Assembly (NCBI GenBank): GCA_949825025.1
Contig: OX463785.1
Location: forward strand, 6,613,979-6,677,978
From: Siphlonurus alternatus
Taxonomy: Eukaryota > Arthropoda > Insecta > Ephemeroptera > Siphlonuridae
Length of the DNA stretch: 64,000 nucleotides
Direction: 5' to 3'
In this document: positions 42,533 to 55,883 of the stretch, piece by piece
Layout: the number at the start of each line of letters is the position of its first letter
How positions within the stretch are numbered: the stretch's first letter is position 1
Made by a program: the position numbers and the translations under genes
Notes under the pieces: generated by a model
Databases searched by the model: none
The model's input: only the letters and a program-made list of their open reading frames with translations
Told to the model about the DNA's origin: nothing

Positions 42533-44249
42533 GGAACAATGTATGGGCATGAAACTCAAAAAGACAATTCTTTGATAAGGTCTGTATTTTTTTCAAAAGA
42601 AATTTAAGGTCCAAAACAAATATAATTTTAAACGAACAATAGAAAAAAATGTAAATTCAAGTATTTATTTTCACGTGCGATATAATTGCTTACTGGTCTT
42701 TAGGATTTGAAAAGCTGTTTGCATAAAGTATGCATTTTGTAATGCTTCATTCAATGGCTACAAATATTTCTAGTAGCTGCAATTGAGAATCTTTTGTTTT
42801 AAGAACTGTAAAAGACAACAGATCCAAAAAATTACCACAAAATTGACAGTGCATTACGTTATCATTAATTTAGTAGTTCAAAATAGTGTGATGTTCAAAT
42901 GAAAAATTTTAAAAAATGCAATTCAATTTTGTGGAATCAAAACCAATTGCAAATTAAAGTCGAAGATTTCCCTAAAAATTAAGGAAAATTTACGAAATTT
43001 CAAAACTGGTTTTTATATTAATCTGTGTCTATTATTATTATTATTTTTTTACATTTAAATTTGATTGATTACGATTGTGAATTAATTACAACTATGAATG
43101 ATAAGATGGCTGAAACACAACGGTAAAGTAAAAAAACATATAATGTAAGATATTCCTATATTTAAGAAGTTTTTCATACAAATTAGCTACTCTTAAAATA
43201 AGAACACAATACAATATTACAAATTTAAAATTACTTAAAAAGAAGACAAATACAAAAATAAATTTTGTTTGTCCCATTAAGTAATTTTGTAATATTGTAT
43301 ATATTTATTTTTAGTGATTGTTTTAAAAAAAACAAACATTAAACTATTCATTTAAATGAATCTAATCTAGAAATGTTAGTGAAAATTGGGGCTTAGCGAT
43401 TATGTTAGTGTTTTTTTTTTATATATATTTACATAGACTAAGCAGACGATAAAAATCCTATAATTAATAAATGAGCAAAAAGTAAATGGAATTACTTTAC
43501 AAAGAAAATTCCATTAAAAAGCAGAAAAAAATAGAACATAAAGAAAACGAAATTAATAAGTACATTATACATAAAGTATTAAATTGCTTAAAATTAAAAA
43601 TAAATTTAAGTTATTAAACTAAAAGCTAGAATTGTTTTAAATCTATCGACGATGCAAGACGTTTAATGGGATAGGGGAGGGAGGATAAATGGGACAAGCA
43701 AACACAATAGCGTACCGGCCTTCCTATTTGATCCCTAAATCCAGTGAGTCCAGATCCAATCCAGTGACCATTGGAGAGAGAGTTTCCTCAAGTTTCCTTA
43801 GTCCTCCGCAGTTGGCAGAACATCAGCCAACATAACAAAACAAACCACTGTTAGACAAGAGTCATATAACATCACGTACTTGGATAATTTTTTACACAGA
43901 GAAAAATATAGATATTTTTATAAGCTATTACATAGCACAATATATTTAGGTTTACAATTTATTCTAGAGCATAATTTTGTTGCTGTTGTCTTAATTATAA
44001 TTTCAACTTATAAAATAATAAAGGAAAAGAGGTGGATTTTATAAAAATTAATTGATAATATTTAACTTCACTACAAAAAAAGATAATGATATTTAAAAAA
44101 AAATAAACTCTTTTTCATTTTTAAAGTAGTTCAAATTAAATTCTATAGTAAATTCACAAACAATGAATCTTTAAGAAAATAAAGAATGATGTTAAAAAAT
44201 ACTATTGCTATTGTGAATATAAAATGAACAGTACGTTGTGGAATGTTGT

Positions 44250-47200
44250 CTAGTTGTAGGAGCGTGCGGATCTCGCAGATCTTGCCGAGCGGGCGGAGCG
44301 AGATCGAGAGCGAGATCGTGAGTAGCTTCGCTTGCGCACCGGCGAGTAGGTGGGCGAGCCGCGTCTTCGAGGGGAGTAGCTGCGGGAGCGGGAGCGCCTC
44401 TCTCGGCTGCGAGACCGCGCCCCTCCCCCTCCCCCACCTCCGCTGCTTCCCCCACCACCACTGTAGTCTTCTTTGACGCGAATGTACGACACTTCACCCT
44501 GCAAGCATCAATTAGGAATTTTAACTTTTATCAGATCAAGTTATAATAATGTTAGAAAACATAGGATAACTGCTAATTTTGTTATATTGTCCCTTGTCCG
44601 CAATAATGAGCTATCTGGTTCCACGATCTCGTTACAATAATGAGCTGTCTGATCTTTCAGGTGAGTGCAATTATGAGCTTTATTTTATTTCGATTTAAAG
44701 CTCATAATTGTGTTCATCTGAAATAGCAGACAGCTCATTATTGCAACGAGATCGTGGAAGCAGATAGCTCGTTATTGCGGACGAGGGATGATATAGTGTT
44801 ATTACACTTTGCATGTTATCCTCACTCAGTTTTAGCCTTCCTGTGTTATAAATGTATTGGGTGAACAAACAAATAAAATTATGTTAGTTCAAAGATAGGG
44901 ACTTAACATCTTACCGGTACTGTACTAGACTTTCATAATGTGTTTATTTTAGACTGCAGCTAGAGTTATATGGTCATTATTATTTATGAAGCAAAAACTG
45001 AAGATTTAACAAACAAATGCAACAGCAAAAAATGACTAAATGTTACCTGAGATAATAGGTCTGTTCGTAAACCCTGCTCTGCACTCAATCGACCTTATGC
45101 ACACGAACATAAGGGAGTAGAAAGTGTACACCGAGCAGAGTTTATGAACAAACCTAGTGACCAAGTTCAATGAATGAGAGATTTACAAACAAGTTGTGTG
45201 CCCTGTGACTGGCCGACATGAAAAACAGGAGGTAGTTTCAATGTTTACTACAATCAAATTGTTCATAAAAATTACTGTAATTGGAGGAGCTGCTTATAAA
45301 CTAAGATTTGCCAACTCTAAATTGATTTTTTTATCAAAGTTTTGGAAGATGATGCACATTTTTGGTGTTTATCATACCCTTTAGCATATTGCATTATTGA
45401 GTTCCTTAAGAAATGTAATTATTAACACAAAATTTATTCCCATATAAAAAACTGAATATTAGTAAAATTCAGGGACCAGATGCACTCGTTTTTTTCGTGC
45501 ATCCGAGATGCGCATCCAGATGCAAATTAATTTTTCGTGCATCCATGGATGCGCATCCGGATGCAAATTTATTTTTCATGCATCTGGGATGCGCATCCGG
45601 ATGCAAATTTATTTTCCATGCATCTGGGATGCGCATCCGGATGCAAATTTATTTTCCATGCATCTGGGATGCGCATCCGGATGCATTAATTTTTTCCCGT
45701 GCATCTGGGATGCACGGATGCGGATGCAAGCCCATTTTTGCGCATCCGTGTGCATCTTGCATCTGCATCCGATCTTTGGTTTTTATAATACACTTTGTTC
45801 CTTGCAATTTTAAACGACAAGTGGCAAATAAATGTTAAAAAAATGCCTCGTGCTAAAGATTTATTTAGAGGCCATTAGCAAAAAACCTGATAAAAAAGGA
45901 GAAAAAAAAGTGTTAAATGGATGCAAATTTATTTTTCGTGCATCCGAGGATGCGCATTCGGATGCAAATTTATTTTTCATGCATCTGGGATGCGCATCCA
46001 GATGCATTCATTTTTTCCCGTGCATCTGGGATTCGCATCCGGATGCATTCATTTTTCCCTGTGCATTTGGGATGCAAGGATGCGGATGCAAGCCCATCTT
46101 TGCGCATCCGTGTGCATCTTGCATCTGCATCCGATCCCTGGTAAAATTCCAAGTGTGAATATTTTATAGTACAGACTTCGCCTCTGGAAAATCTCCCTTT
46201 GAAGCCTTGTCCCCATAAGAATAACACAGGACAGGACTGCAAAAGGGAAACATTCTAAGGCGAAGAGTGTACATTAACAAGAGACTCACCTCGTGGGATC
46301 GGAAGCGGGAGTCATCCAGCTTCTTGACTGCGTACTTCATGTCCTCATAGCGCAGGTACTCCACCACGCCAGAGCCGTCCTTGAAGACGTCTGCGAAGCA
46401 AACATCGCCAGCCTCGCGCATGTGGTCCTTCAGGTCCTGCCAGCTGCCCGACGGGGGCAGGCCTGTCAAGTAAGGAGACAGTTAGCATTTCGAGGGCTGA
46501 GGGAGGGAGGGGGAGGGGAAGGTTGACTTCATTAGGCCAAATTGGCAAATTGGAGCAGGGAAGGAAATGTCAATATTGCCCATCTTAACTCCAAAATTTG
46601 GAGAAGGGCTGCAACCTTCCCCAAATTTGTGGGTGACTGGAAACATTGGTGAATGGGATATCCTATTTTCATGTCACCCATTGTTCATGTCACCCATTGA
46701 ATTGTTGCACAATGTTTTGTACTGATACTCAATAAACAACTATTATTATTAAGCCCACCTAGCCTTTTCCCCCCCTCCCCCCTGAATTCACGCTTGTCCA
46801 ACATGTTTCACAACATTTTTAAATAGCTTGTTATCATTTAATTTACAGGGGGATTAGTACTGTAATAATATCTGAAAAGTTTTAGACTTGAAATGTCAAT
46901 AAAAAAAAGGCTAGTTATGATGGTCACTTTCAAATTGACATGGTGAAATATTTTCCCGGAGAACACATACCTGAGACGAGGACACGGTACTGTGACCTCC
47001 TGGCGGGGGGCCCTCTGCCGCGCCCGCGCCCCCGGAACCCTCCAGGTCCTCCGCCGCGTGGGAACTCCACTCTGAGGCGGTAACCGTCGTAGTCGTAACC
47101 GTCACGTGCGTGCACGGCGTCCTCAGCGTCTCTATGATCACACCACATATCAGTTTCGAACAATATTATTCATTAAAAGAGGACCAAAACATGTAAATCA

Positions 47201-48117
47201 CAGAAGGGGACATAGTAATTAGACACAAATAATGCCTTGCCACTAGGAAAGCATATGCATACATGTAGTGTTGTAGCTTCCACTGTTTTGCCGCTACAAT
47301 TAAGAGAGGTGTGAGACTGGAAAAAAATATGCCCAACCCCACAGCACTTTTCAATTTAGGCAGCAGGCTCGGACTGGGAAGCTAGGGGCCAGTCAGGGCT
47401 ATATAGGCATTACGGGCAGCAGGGGCCACTTTTCAAAGGGTCTGAGGCCACTTTTCCTATGCGTCTATGTTAAAGATCTGAGGGGCCAGTCAGGGATCCC
47501 TGACCCAGCCTTGTGCCAGTCCGAGCCTGTTAGGCAGTCCCTTTTTGAGTATGTATGCATACTTGGGTGCATGGCTCAATATTGCCTATTCTCAAAAACG
47601 AATCAAGAAGAAAAAGGAACTGAAGGAAGTGTCCCTTTTTGTGGTTTGGACAGCAAAATAATAATAGACATTATTTTATTTGCAGTTCGGAAGCTAAATA
47701 TCACCATCGCGAAGTAAAACAAAAAAAAAATGTGTAACAAACGTAGATAATATGTATTATTGTATATACAACACAGTGAAGAAATTTAGATTTCAGATTA
47801 GAAATCTAATCTTTATCATGGGCATATGCATACAGTATGCATACGTGTAGTGACGAGTTACAAACTAGAAGTTAACTTAATTTTAAGCACAAAACATGCA
47901 TTAATAACATTATAATGTTTAGAAGATAAATAATTAGTTAATTTTCTTACCTGGGATCTTCAAACTCTACAAATGCAAAAGGTGGTCCACGTCTATTCTT
48001 CAAATCAACAAATGTGACCTTGCCAAACTTATAAAACAAATCTTGGATGTCTTTAGTCCGAATGTCAGGTGGTAAATTACCCACGTATATTCTGCATTCG
48101 TTTCTGCCATGGGACAT
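44250..48117 (-). CDS. SRSF1: SR splicing factor, SRSF1/SRSF9 (SF2/ASF) family
   Basis: Nuclear SR protein that binds exonic enhancers in pre-mRNA and sets splice sites. Coding exons on the - strand: 48117-47951, 47131-46971, 46462-46290, 44498-44250; 249 residues. RRM1 opens at [19 protein letters not shown], with RNP1 in [13 protein letters not shown] Gly/Arg-rich hinge ([12 protein letters not shown]) follows. RRM2 is the pseudo-RRM with the signature [15 protein letters not shown]. The C-terminus is a Gly stretch followed by an RS domain with [13 protein letters not shown], ending [12 protein letters not shown]. The start is the ATG at 48117 (MSHGRN); nine more codons are open upstream but begin with GTG. 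Human SRSF1 and SRSF9 both fit; position beside DYNLL and COQ5 points to the SRSF9 locus. Introns hold several MITEs and two minisatellites. Confidence 0.96.
44594..44790. mobile_element. Palindromic MITE in SRSF intron
   Basis: CCTTGTCCGCAATAATGAGC at left and GCTCGTTATTGCGGACGAGG at right; centre AATTATGAGCTTTATTTTA. Family of 42336-42532. Confidence 0.85.
45472..46140. repeat. Two minisatellite arrays of GGATGCGCATCCGGATGCA-type units
   Basis: About seven units of roughly 40 bp lie at 45480-45770 and about five at 45910-46135; units share ATGCGCATCCGGATGCAAAT, TTATTTT and CATGCATCTGGG. Both arrays end with the same block (GATGCGGATGCAAGCCCAT to CATCTGCATCCGATC). The outer edges AGGGACCAGATGCA and TGCATCCGATCCCT are inverted, which suggests one larger element split by about 140 bp of unique sequence. 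Open frames across it are by-products of the repeat. Confidence 0.8.
46175..46272. mobile_element. Short hairpin MITE in SRSF intron
   Basis: ACTTCGCCTCTGGAAAATCT at left is mirrored at right by GAAACATTCTAAGGCGAAG; relative of 18116-18238. Confidence 0.7.
47364..47529. mobile_element. hAT-like MITE with perfect 8-bp target duplication
   Basis: Ends CAGGCTCGGACTGG and CCAGTCCGAGCCTG, flanked by TTAGGCAG at 47356-47363 and 47530-47537. It lies in the first intron of the SRSF gene, and is a different family from the CAGGCGxGGATCC elements. Confidence 0.9.
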
Positions 48118-48139
48118 GTCAGAATGGTCCGAACGGCGA

Positions 48140-48320
48140 TCCACTTTGACAGATTTTTATAAACAACTTCAGGGAAAAAATATGGCTATCACCAAGCCGG
48201 CCCTGATAATAAAAATGGCGTCAATTAGAAATGGCGCGCATCATAGATATGCGCGCGCAGCTTTTTATTGCGCCGGTCTGCCGCGAAATATGTAAAAAGT
48301 AAAAATCGATTACCCTCCGG
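48140..48320 (-). promoter_or_regulatory. Probable SRSF promoter and 5' untranslated region
   Basis: A CpG-rich patch in AT-rich surroundings, immediately upstream of the SRSF start, with two AAATGGCG words (plus strand, near 48212 and 48230; YY1-like) and alternating GCGCGC. A transcription start cannot be placed from sequence alone. Confidence 0.4.
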
Positions 48321-48439
48321 CTCCGCATCAAGCATGCAAGTGGAGGCGCATTGACGCTTTTTGTTGGTAAAATAAGGAAGCTTTATAAACGAATAAAAAA
48401 AAAAAAATATCAGTCGTCTAATACAGTATATCTGGGCCA

Positions 48440-49091
48440 AGGTGAATATTTTATCTGCAGTTAAATTCTATTATTAGATAAGTGTATAACGTACATATTA
48501 GGATTTTGTAAATTTTATAGAATTTTTATGGGATATTTTGATATATTAATTTTTACAACAATGAAGTCGACTGATGGTTCAGTGCCCACGTGAAAATCTA
48601 CAGATATATATAACGGTATTATTTTTATTCATTTTTAATTTTTTTAATTTTTCAAATAAATTTTAATGTCATATATTTTTATTTTTAGGACCAACATTCA
48701 CATGAGCACTGTAAAAGCAACATTTTCTGACAACATTAAACTGGAAATAAATTGGTAACACGTTTATAATTTTTAAATATACATAGATATGAATATATTA
48801 GCATGAAAATAATCATTAAATAGCATGTGCCATGTAAATTTTAGTATAAATTAAATTATTAATATGCATGCAACATATTATATATTTTATAACTGGCAGA
48901 AGATATATGCAATTAATGTATACAAAATTATAATGATCGAATGCCAAAAAGTAAAAATTAAGTTACGTGTACTGCCATGTACATATATATATATATAATA
49001 ATATATATGCACACGTATTGCAGTATGTAGTTTTTTGTTACATTTTTTACACATATATTTTATTATAGCTATATATATATATAGTTAGAGT

Positions 49092-49150
<59 letters not shown>

Positions 49151-49640
49151 TATATATATGATTGATTGATTGGTTGATATTTTGGGGCAATTGACACATT
49201 TTGGTCATATATATATTATATTCACTATATATTTTATATTTAATGCATATTTTATAAATGTAATGTCAAAAAGCTAATATAGCTAATTTAAATTTTATTT
49301 ATTTTGTTCCTAACTCAGTTTTTAATTGCTGCTATCCATACGGTATATGACGACGGTATAATATATAATAATTAATATATTATACGCCAAAATATACGCG
49401 TTCGTTCTTATAATTCTCTTCGGCATCGATCGGTTTGCAAGTAAATAATTAACAAATACAGCTTCATCATCAAAAATCAAAGAGTAGGAAACAGATTTAA
49501 CAATACCAATCGATGAGAATTAATGAAAAAATTTAAAAATACATTAGTAGTTTATTAGAAATTCGTGAATTCAATTTTTTTCACAGCACAACGTAGCACA
49601 ATATAAAAATTTGAATATTCATCGATATTCCGCCTTTTTT
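48440..49640. other. AT-rich spacer between divergent SRSF and DYNLL genes
   Basis: No gene seen. It contains a long TA microsatellite (49097-49165) and no recognised MITE. Confidence 0.5.
49097..49165. repeat. (TA)n microsatellite
   Basis: A run of TA units broken once near 49145; shorter TA runs sit at 48985 and 49072. Confidence 0.9.
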
Positions 49641-49644
49641 ATTT

Positions 49645-49900
49645 TTTATTTCCGGTTGTGCTGCGCAGTGCATTGTGGGCTGATAGAAGTCTCTGGTAGA
49701 AGTCTCTGATCATCCGCCAATCAGGAACGCGAAATATTTTCCCTCATATGTAAGAAAGATCTCGTTTGAGCTGTCGACCGTGTTTCTAAATCCTAGAAAT
49801 ATCAACTTTTAGCTTTCATAACTAAATTAATATTCTTCTACTACTATCCTGAAGTAATCAGGAACTTCTTCATTAATATATCTTGAGATCTACGTATTTG
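49645..49900 (+). promoter_or_regulatory. Probable DYNLL promoter and non-coding first exon
   Basis: A GC-richer patch with TTTCCGG (ETS-like), GCATTGTGGG and an NF-Y-type CCAATCA (CCAAT at 49717-49721), followed by sequence that ends TACGTATTTG at a strong donor GTAAGT (49901). It would splice to the acceptor at 54061-54062, 13 nt before the DYNLL ATG. The link is inferred from position and splice signals. Confidence 0.45.
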
Positions 49901-50099
49901 GTAAGTTGATTTTTATTTATTTTAGCGGTGAATCTGTCAAAAGATTTTTACCGGATTCCCTTTTGTCTCAAATGTCTTCCACTGATCAAGTTTCATCTTT
50001 GTGAGCTTTACCCATGACTTTCTTTTATGGACTACTTCTTAATTAAATTGCTAATTAACTTGTTCATGAATATTCTGTATTTTAATGAGTATTTTCAGC

Positions 50100-51860
50100 A
50101 AATTTCGAGCAAAACTTTTCGTAAGTATGACTAATATGTTGCCCCGAAAATTTTTTTTATGAAAAAAACGTGGGCGCTTTGATAAAAATTTATTGTCAAA
50201 TATGTATGATGAGCCCTATCATCCTACTTTGATTACAATTGTACACGGAAAATCGTGGAATATAAGCCTGAAGGAAAAAAATTTAGGTACGACAAGCCCT
50301 TTAAAAAAAAAAAAAAATCTAAGAAAAAGACGTTGTATGGATATAGAGAAAAATAGATTATAAGGTACGGATATCATACCGGTGATGTATGCACCGGTAA
50401 AATCCGTCAATGCAGTTAATTAAATCTGCAAACCTTGAATAAAGTTCTACCTTCTGTAAAAGCATTGCAGTAAACCGGTTTCCATGGAAACGGTCGACAT
50501 TTCATGAGCCGGGGAGTAATATTTTCGGAATGTAGCGACGATATTGCATGCGCGAGTTTGTATAAACCTGCGAAATTAAGTGTTCTGCGTTATCACGGTT
50601 ATCACATCACCCAGCTACTCTGCGAAAAATAACTTAAATTTTTGTTGATGAACGATTTTATAATTTTGGCAATTTATAATTCTTTACAGTATGCCATATA
50701 TCATATATATTATGCATACCGGTACGTATGCATATATCATGCATGATTAACGTACACGATGCAGCACCTAAAGTATATAATAATAATGTATAAACTGCAG
50801 ATTTTGCTGAGGTAATTTTATATACCCTGTACGTAGGCATAATTATACATATTGAGAGCAAAGCAAAAATCGTTAACCATATTATTATGCATATCTTACG
50901 ATGCAAAATGCATACATTTTTCTCTTTTCGATACATTTTTTATTTTTTTTATTTTGCTTCAAATTGATGATGACTTCATTTGTCAGTGAACCATTCAATT
51001 TGTATTTTACACGTTTTTATTAAATGTAATTTGAGATTTCTTAGAGTAAAATAACGCTTTATAATTACATCAATTTTACAAAGATAAATTACCATATAGG
51101 AACAGGGAAAAGATTATGCTACATGATTAGGTATTCCTATCAATCCTGATAGTAATTTGTTGCTTATTTTATAGAGCACGTTTTTTTTTTTTTTTTTTTC
51201 ATTATATTATACTGTACCGGTATACAATATATTTCATTAAAAATGCACAAGTAAAGGCGATATGTACGGAGACAGTACAGACACAGACTGGATCGGATAT
51301 TTCTTTTTAAATGGAGTCTATCTCTGAAATAAATAACACGAAGATTCCTTTCAAATAATAAAAAAAAAATACTCGTTGATCTCCAAGCTTCTTTACCACG
51401 GTACAGGAAGAAAGACGATACTCGATCCTCTCTATAACACGACGTCACTGTAAGAAAGCGAAAGTCTCGGGCGCCTACTGGTTCACACATGTCCTTGGTC
51501 GTGCTTGCTTGGTTCATCCAAACTTTCTGGACACCCGAATCCATGGTAGTTATGTTTAATATAAGATTCTATTCAACAAAATCATTCTAGATAAAATATA
51601 AAATTTTCCTTTTTGAAATCATGGTCGTGATACTTTAGAATAATTTAGTTTTATATGCCATATTCTTTATTAAGACTTTTTATTTTTCTTATAACATTTT
51701 GTAGTTTTAATAACTTATGAGGTATCGATAAATTTGTAATATAGTTTAAAAAAATGAAAGATTTTTAGCATTGTAAGGACGAGGACTAGGTTAGTTTTGA
51801 ACCTGAAACATTGCAGAGATTTAAATTAGGTGTTGTATCTCTGCAAAATCTTTGAATTTT
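50100..51860. other. Probable first intron of DYNLL, nothing recognised
   Basis: AT-rich, no coding signal. Scattered GTATGCATAC-like palindromic words around 50690-50740 but no repeat family that I can place. Confidence 0.35.
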
Positions 51861-51870
51861 CATGTTCATA

Positions 51871-52296
51871 TACAGTCGAATTAATTTGATATTCCTTCCG
51901 GAAGTGGCCGGAAGTAAGATGTTTGCAGCTCTTCTGTTTGTAATTTAGTTTTGAAATTTTACAGAGTGTTTTGAAGTAGAAGTACTGACCTGTGTGTGTG
52001 AAAATGAAATTCTGAAATATGAATAGGAAGATCAGAAACCTTAAATTTCCGGCTACTTTCGGAAGAAATATCACATAAATTTTTTGACTATGGTCAAATT
52101 TATGTGATATTCCTTTCGGAAGTAGCCGGAAGTGTGAAAATTCTGGACATTTTATTCATATTTCAGAGTTACGATTTCACACATAGGTCCGTATTTATAC
52201 TTCAAACCACTCTGTAAAATTTCAAAACTAAATTACAAACAGAAGAGCTGCAAACATCTCACTTCCGATGGTATTTTTTTTATTTGTTGAACTGTA
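51871..52296. mobile_element. Palindromic MITE, TACAGTT/TACAGTC ends
   Basis: The arms mirror GTTTGTAATTTAGTTTTGAA, AGATGTTTGCAGCTCTTCTG and CCGGAAGT; the right end TTGTTGAACTGTA equals that of 23163-23368. Confidence 0.8.
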
Positions 52297-53040
52297 AATG
52301 GGATTTAAATCGAAAGTAAAACTGTTAGGTAATGTGCTTATACTTTTGTCATACGATCGATCGAAACTGAATTTACGTACGATGTTGGTTCGGTGAAACA
52401 AGCACGCACAGTATTGATTAAAAAATATTTTCGCTGGTTTTAATTAAGACACTGCCCTTGATAATAATAAGAATCACCAAAAATAAAATAATTAGATCTG
52501 CTGGTAGCGTAATTATCCGACCTCAGTATCTATGTTAAAAAATTAATATTTATATCACGAAATAAAATACTGTACAGTACATGACATGTATTCTTACTGC
52601 ATAATAAAAATAATAGTAATGTTCTACAACTTATTATTTTTTATTACAAAACACTTTCATTTAGTATTCTAAAAGTGTATCTCGCAATTCCATACGTAAA
52701 TGTATAAAAACAAAGAATAATTTATCATTACAACGTGCTCTCAACCTTAATTTAAAGATAATTATAACAAATTTAATTATAACAATAATTTTTAATTGAT
52801 TTTTTTTATCACCTTTTCAATCGATGCATGAATTTTATCGATAAAATTTTCTTTCTATTTGCATTGGTTAAATATTTTATATTTATTTTAATAATATAAT
52901 CCAAGTTATAATTTTAATAGTAAAATTATTTTACGATATTTTCAATTAAAGTTATTACAAGTTATGATCATTAAATTTAATTTTCGTACATCGTAATTTC
53001 TTAAACATAAGCTAGCAGAAAAATATCTAAACTTCATTTA

Positions 53041-53452
53041 AGGGCATTGGGTGTAGCACCGGTAGTTGGCAACACTAACGTATCTTCACCATGTTAATTT
53101 TTGATCATTGCTCCTCGGAGTAGTTTTTATGCTAGAGCCAAGCTGATTGCCGTAGTATCAAGATAATTAGTAGCCCAAGTGCACAATTTGGCTAAATAAA
53201 GCCTGATTTAAAGAAAAGTATTTTTTAGTAATTTTTTAAATTTACATGCATTTTTCTAAAATATAAAAAAAATACTTTTCTTTAAATCAGGCTTTATTTA
53301 GCCAAATTGTGCACTTGGGCTACTAATTATCTTGATACTACAGCAATCAGCTTAGCTCTAGCATAAAAATTACTCCGAGGAGCAATGACCAAAAATTAAC
53401 ATGGTGAAGATACATCAGTGTTGCCAACTACCGGTGCTACACCCAATGCCCT
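53041..53452. mobile_element. 412-bp near-perfect palindrome, AGGGCATTGGGTGTAGC ends
   Basis: The two arms of about 190 bp mirror almost base for base (GGGTGTAGCACCGGTAGTTG, CTCCTCGGAGTA, AAGCCTGATTTAAAGAAAAG). Single copy in this window. It lies in the probable first intron of DYNLL. Confidence 0.9.
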
Positions 53453-54075
53453 TGGTATGATTTTATTAATTTTATTTTTTTAATCTAGTAATTCAGTGGG
53501 TAGTATATAATTTACAGTTTGTTGTGATTGGTCCATATAGAAAGTGAGGGTGCGTATTCCAGCACACAGTATATAAGCTACAGGTAGTTTAAACGCGTGG
53601 GAGTTTGTTAGGGACGCGCGCGCGCCAACTCTCAACATTATATTTTCTCTGAACATCTTTATAACACCACTCCATTCGTTGCTACCTCCTGTTAACGGTG
53701 ACAATATAGAAGAGAGTGGAAGGGGATTAATAATAATAATAAAATTGTATTTTATATTGTGGTGATATATATTTTTTTGAAATTTGATTCATTTTATTCC
53801 ATAGGGAAATTAAATAAATAATAATAAAAAAAAAGGGAAGATTATGCAAGATCGTGTATCTCGTGGTGCAGAATTATACAGACAACAGTCTTTCGTTTCT
53901 TGGAGACCCCGCGGCAGTAGTTCACCAGGCTACGTACTGTACGCATGTTTTATCTACTTATTGTGTGATGATGATGACAGCAGCTTTTAAACGTCGTCGA
54001 TTCCTCAATGGTGTTAGATCGGCTAGTGAAGAACATCCTCCTTACGTATTAACGTGTTACAGGGCCAGTTCAAGG

Positions 54076-55883
<1,808 letters not shown>

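Larger units (their letters stand above)
38312..44249. other. Intergenic between Orai cluster and SRSF gene, transposon-dense
   Basis: No host gene seen. Elements: 38883-39121, 39585-39925, 39957-40270, a stem at 40477-40594 (GTTTACATGACGGTGTTTAA mirrored), about 40747-41162, 41273-41394, 42141-42306 and 42336-42532. The last kilobase probably contains the 3' untranslated region of the - strand SRSF gene. Confidence 0.5.

Noticed and set aside
45497..46158. Overlapping frames of 75-113 residues rich in Cys, Ile and Met.
   Set aside because: They are read-through of a minisatellite in three frames; frame openness follows from the repeat unit length.
48118..48144. Nine extra residues before the SRSF start.
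   Set aside because: The frame begins with GTG; the first ATG (48117) gives the usual short lead to RRM1.
53854..54075. Frame open upstream of the DYNLL ATG, giving a 74-residue N-terminal extension.
   Set aside because: It lacks an ATG at its start and any LC8 similarity, and an acceptor at 54061-54062 sits right before the conserved start.
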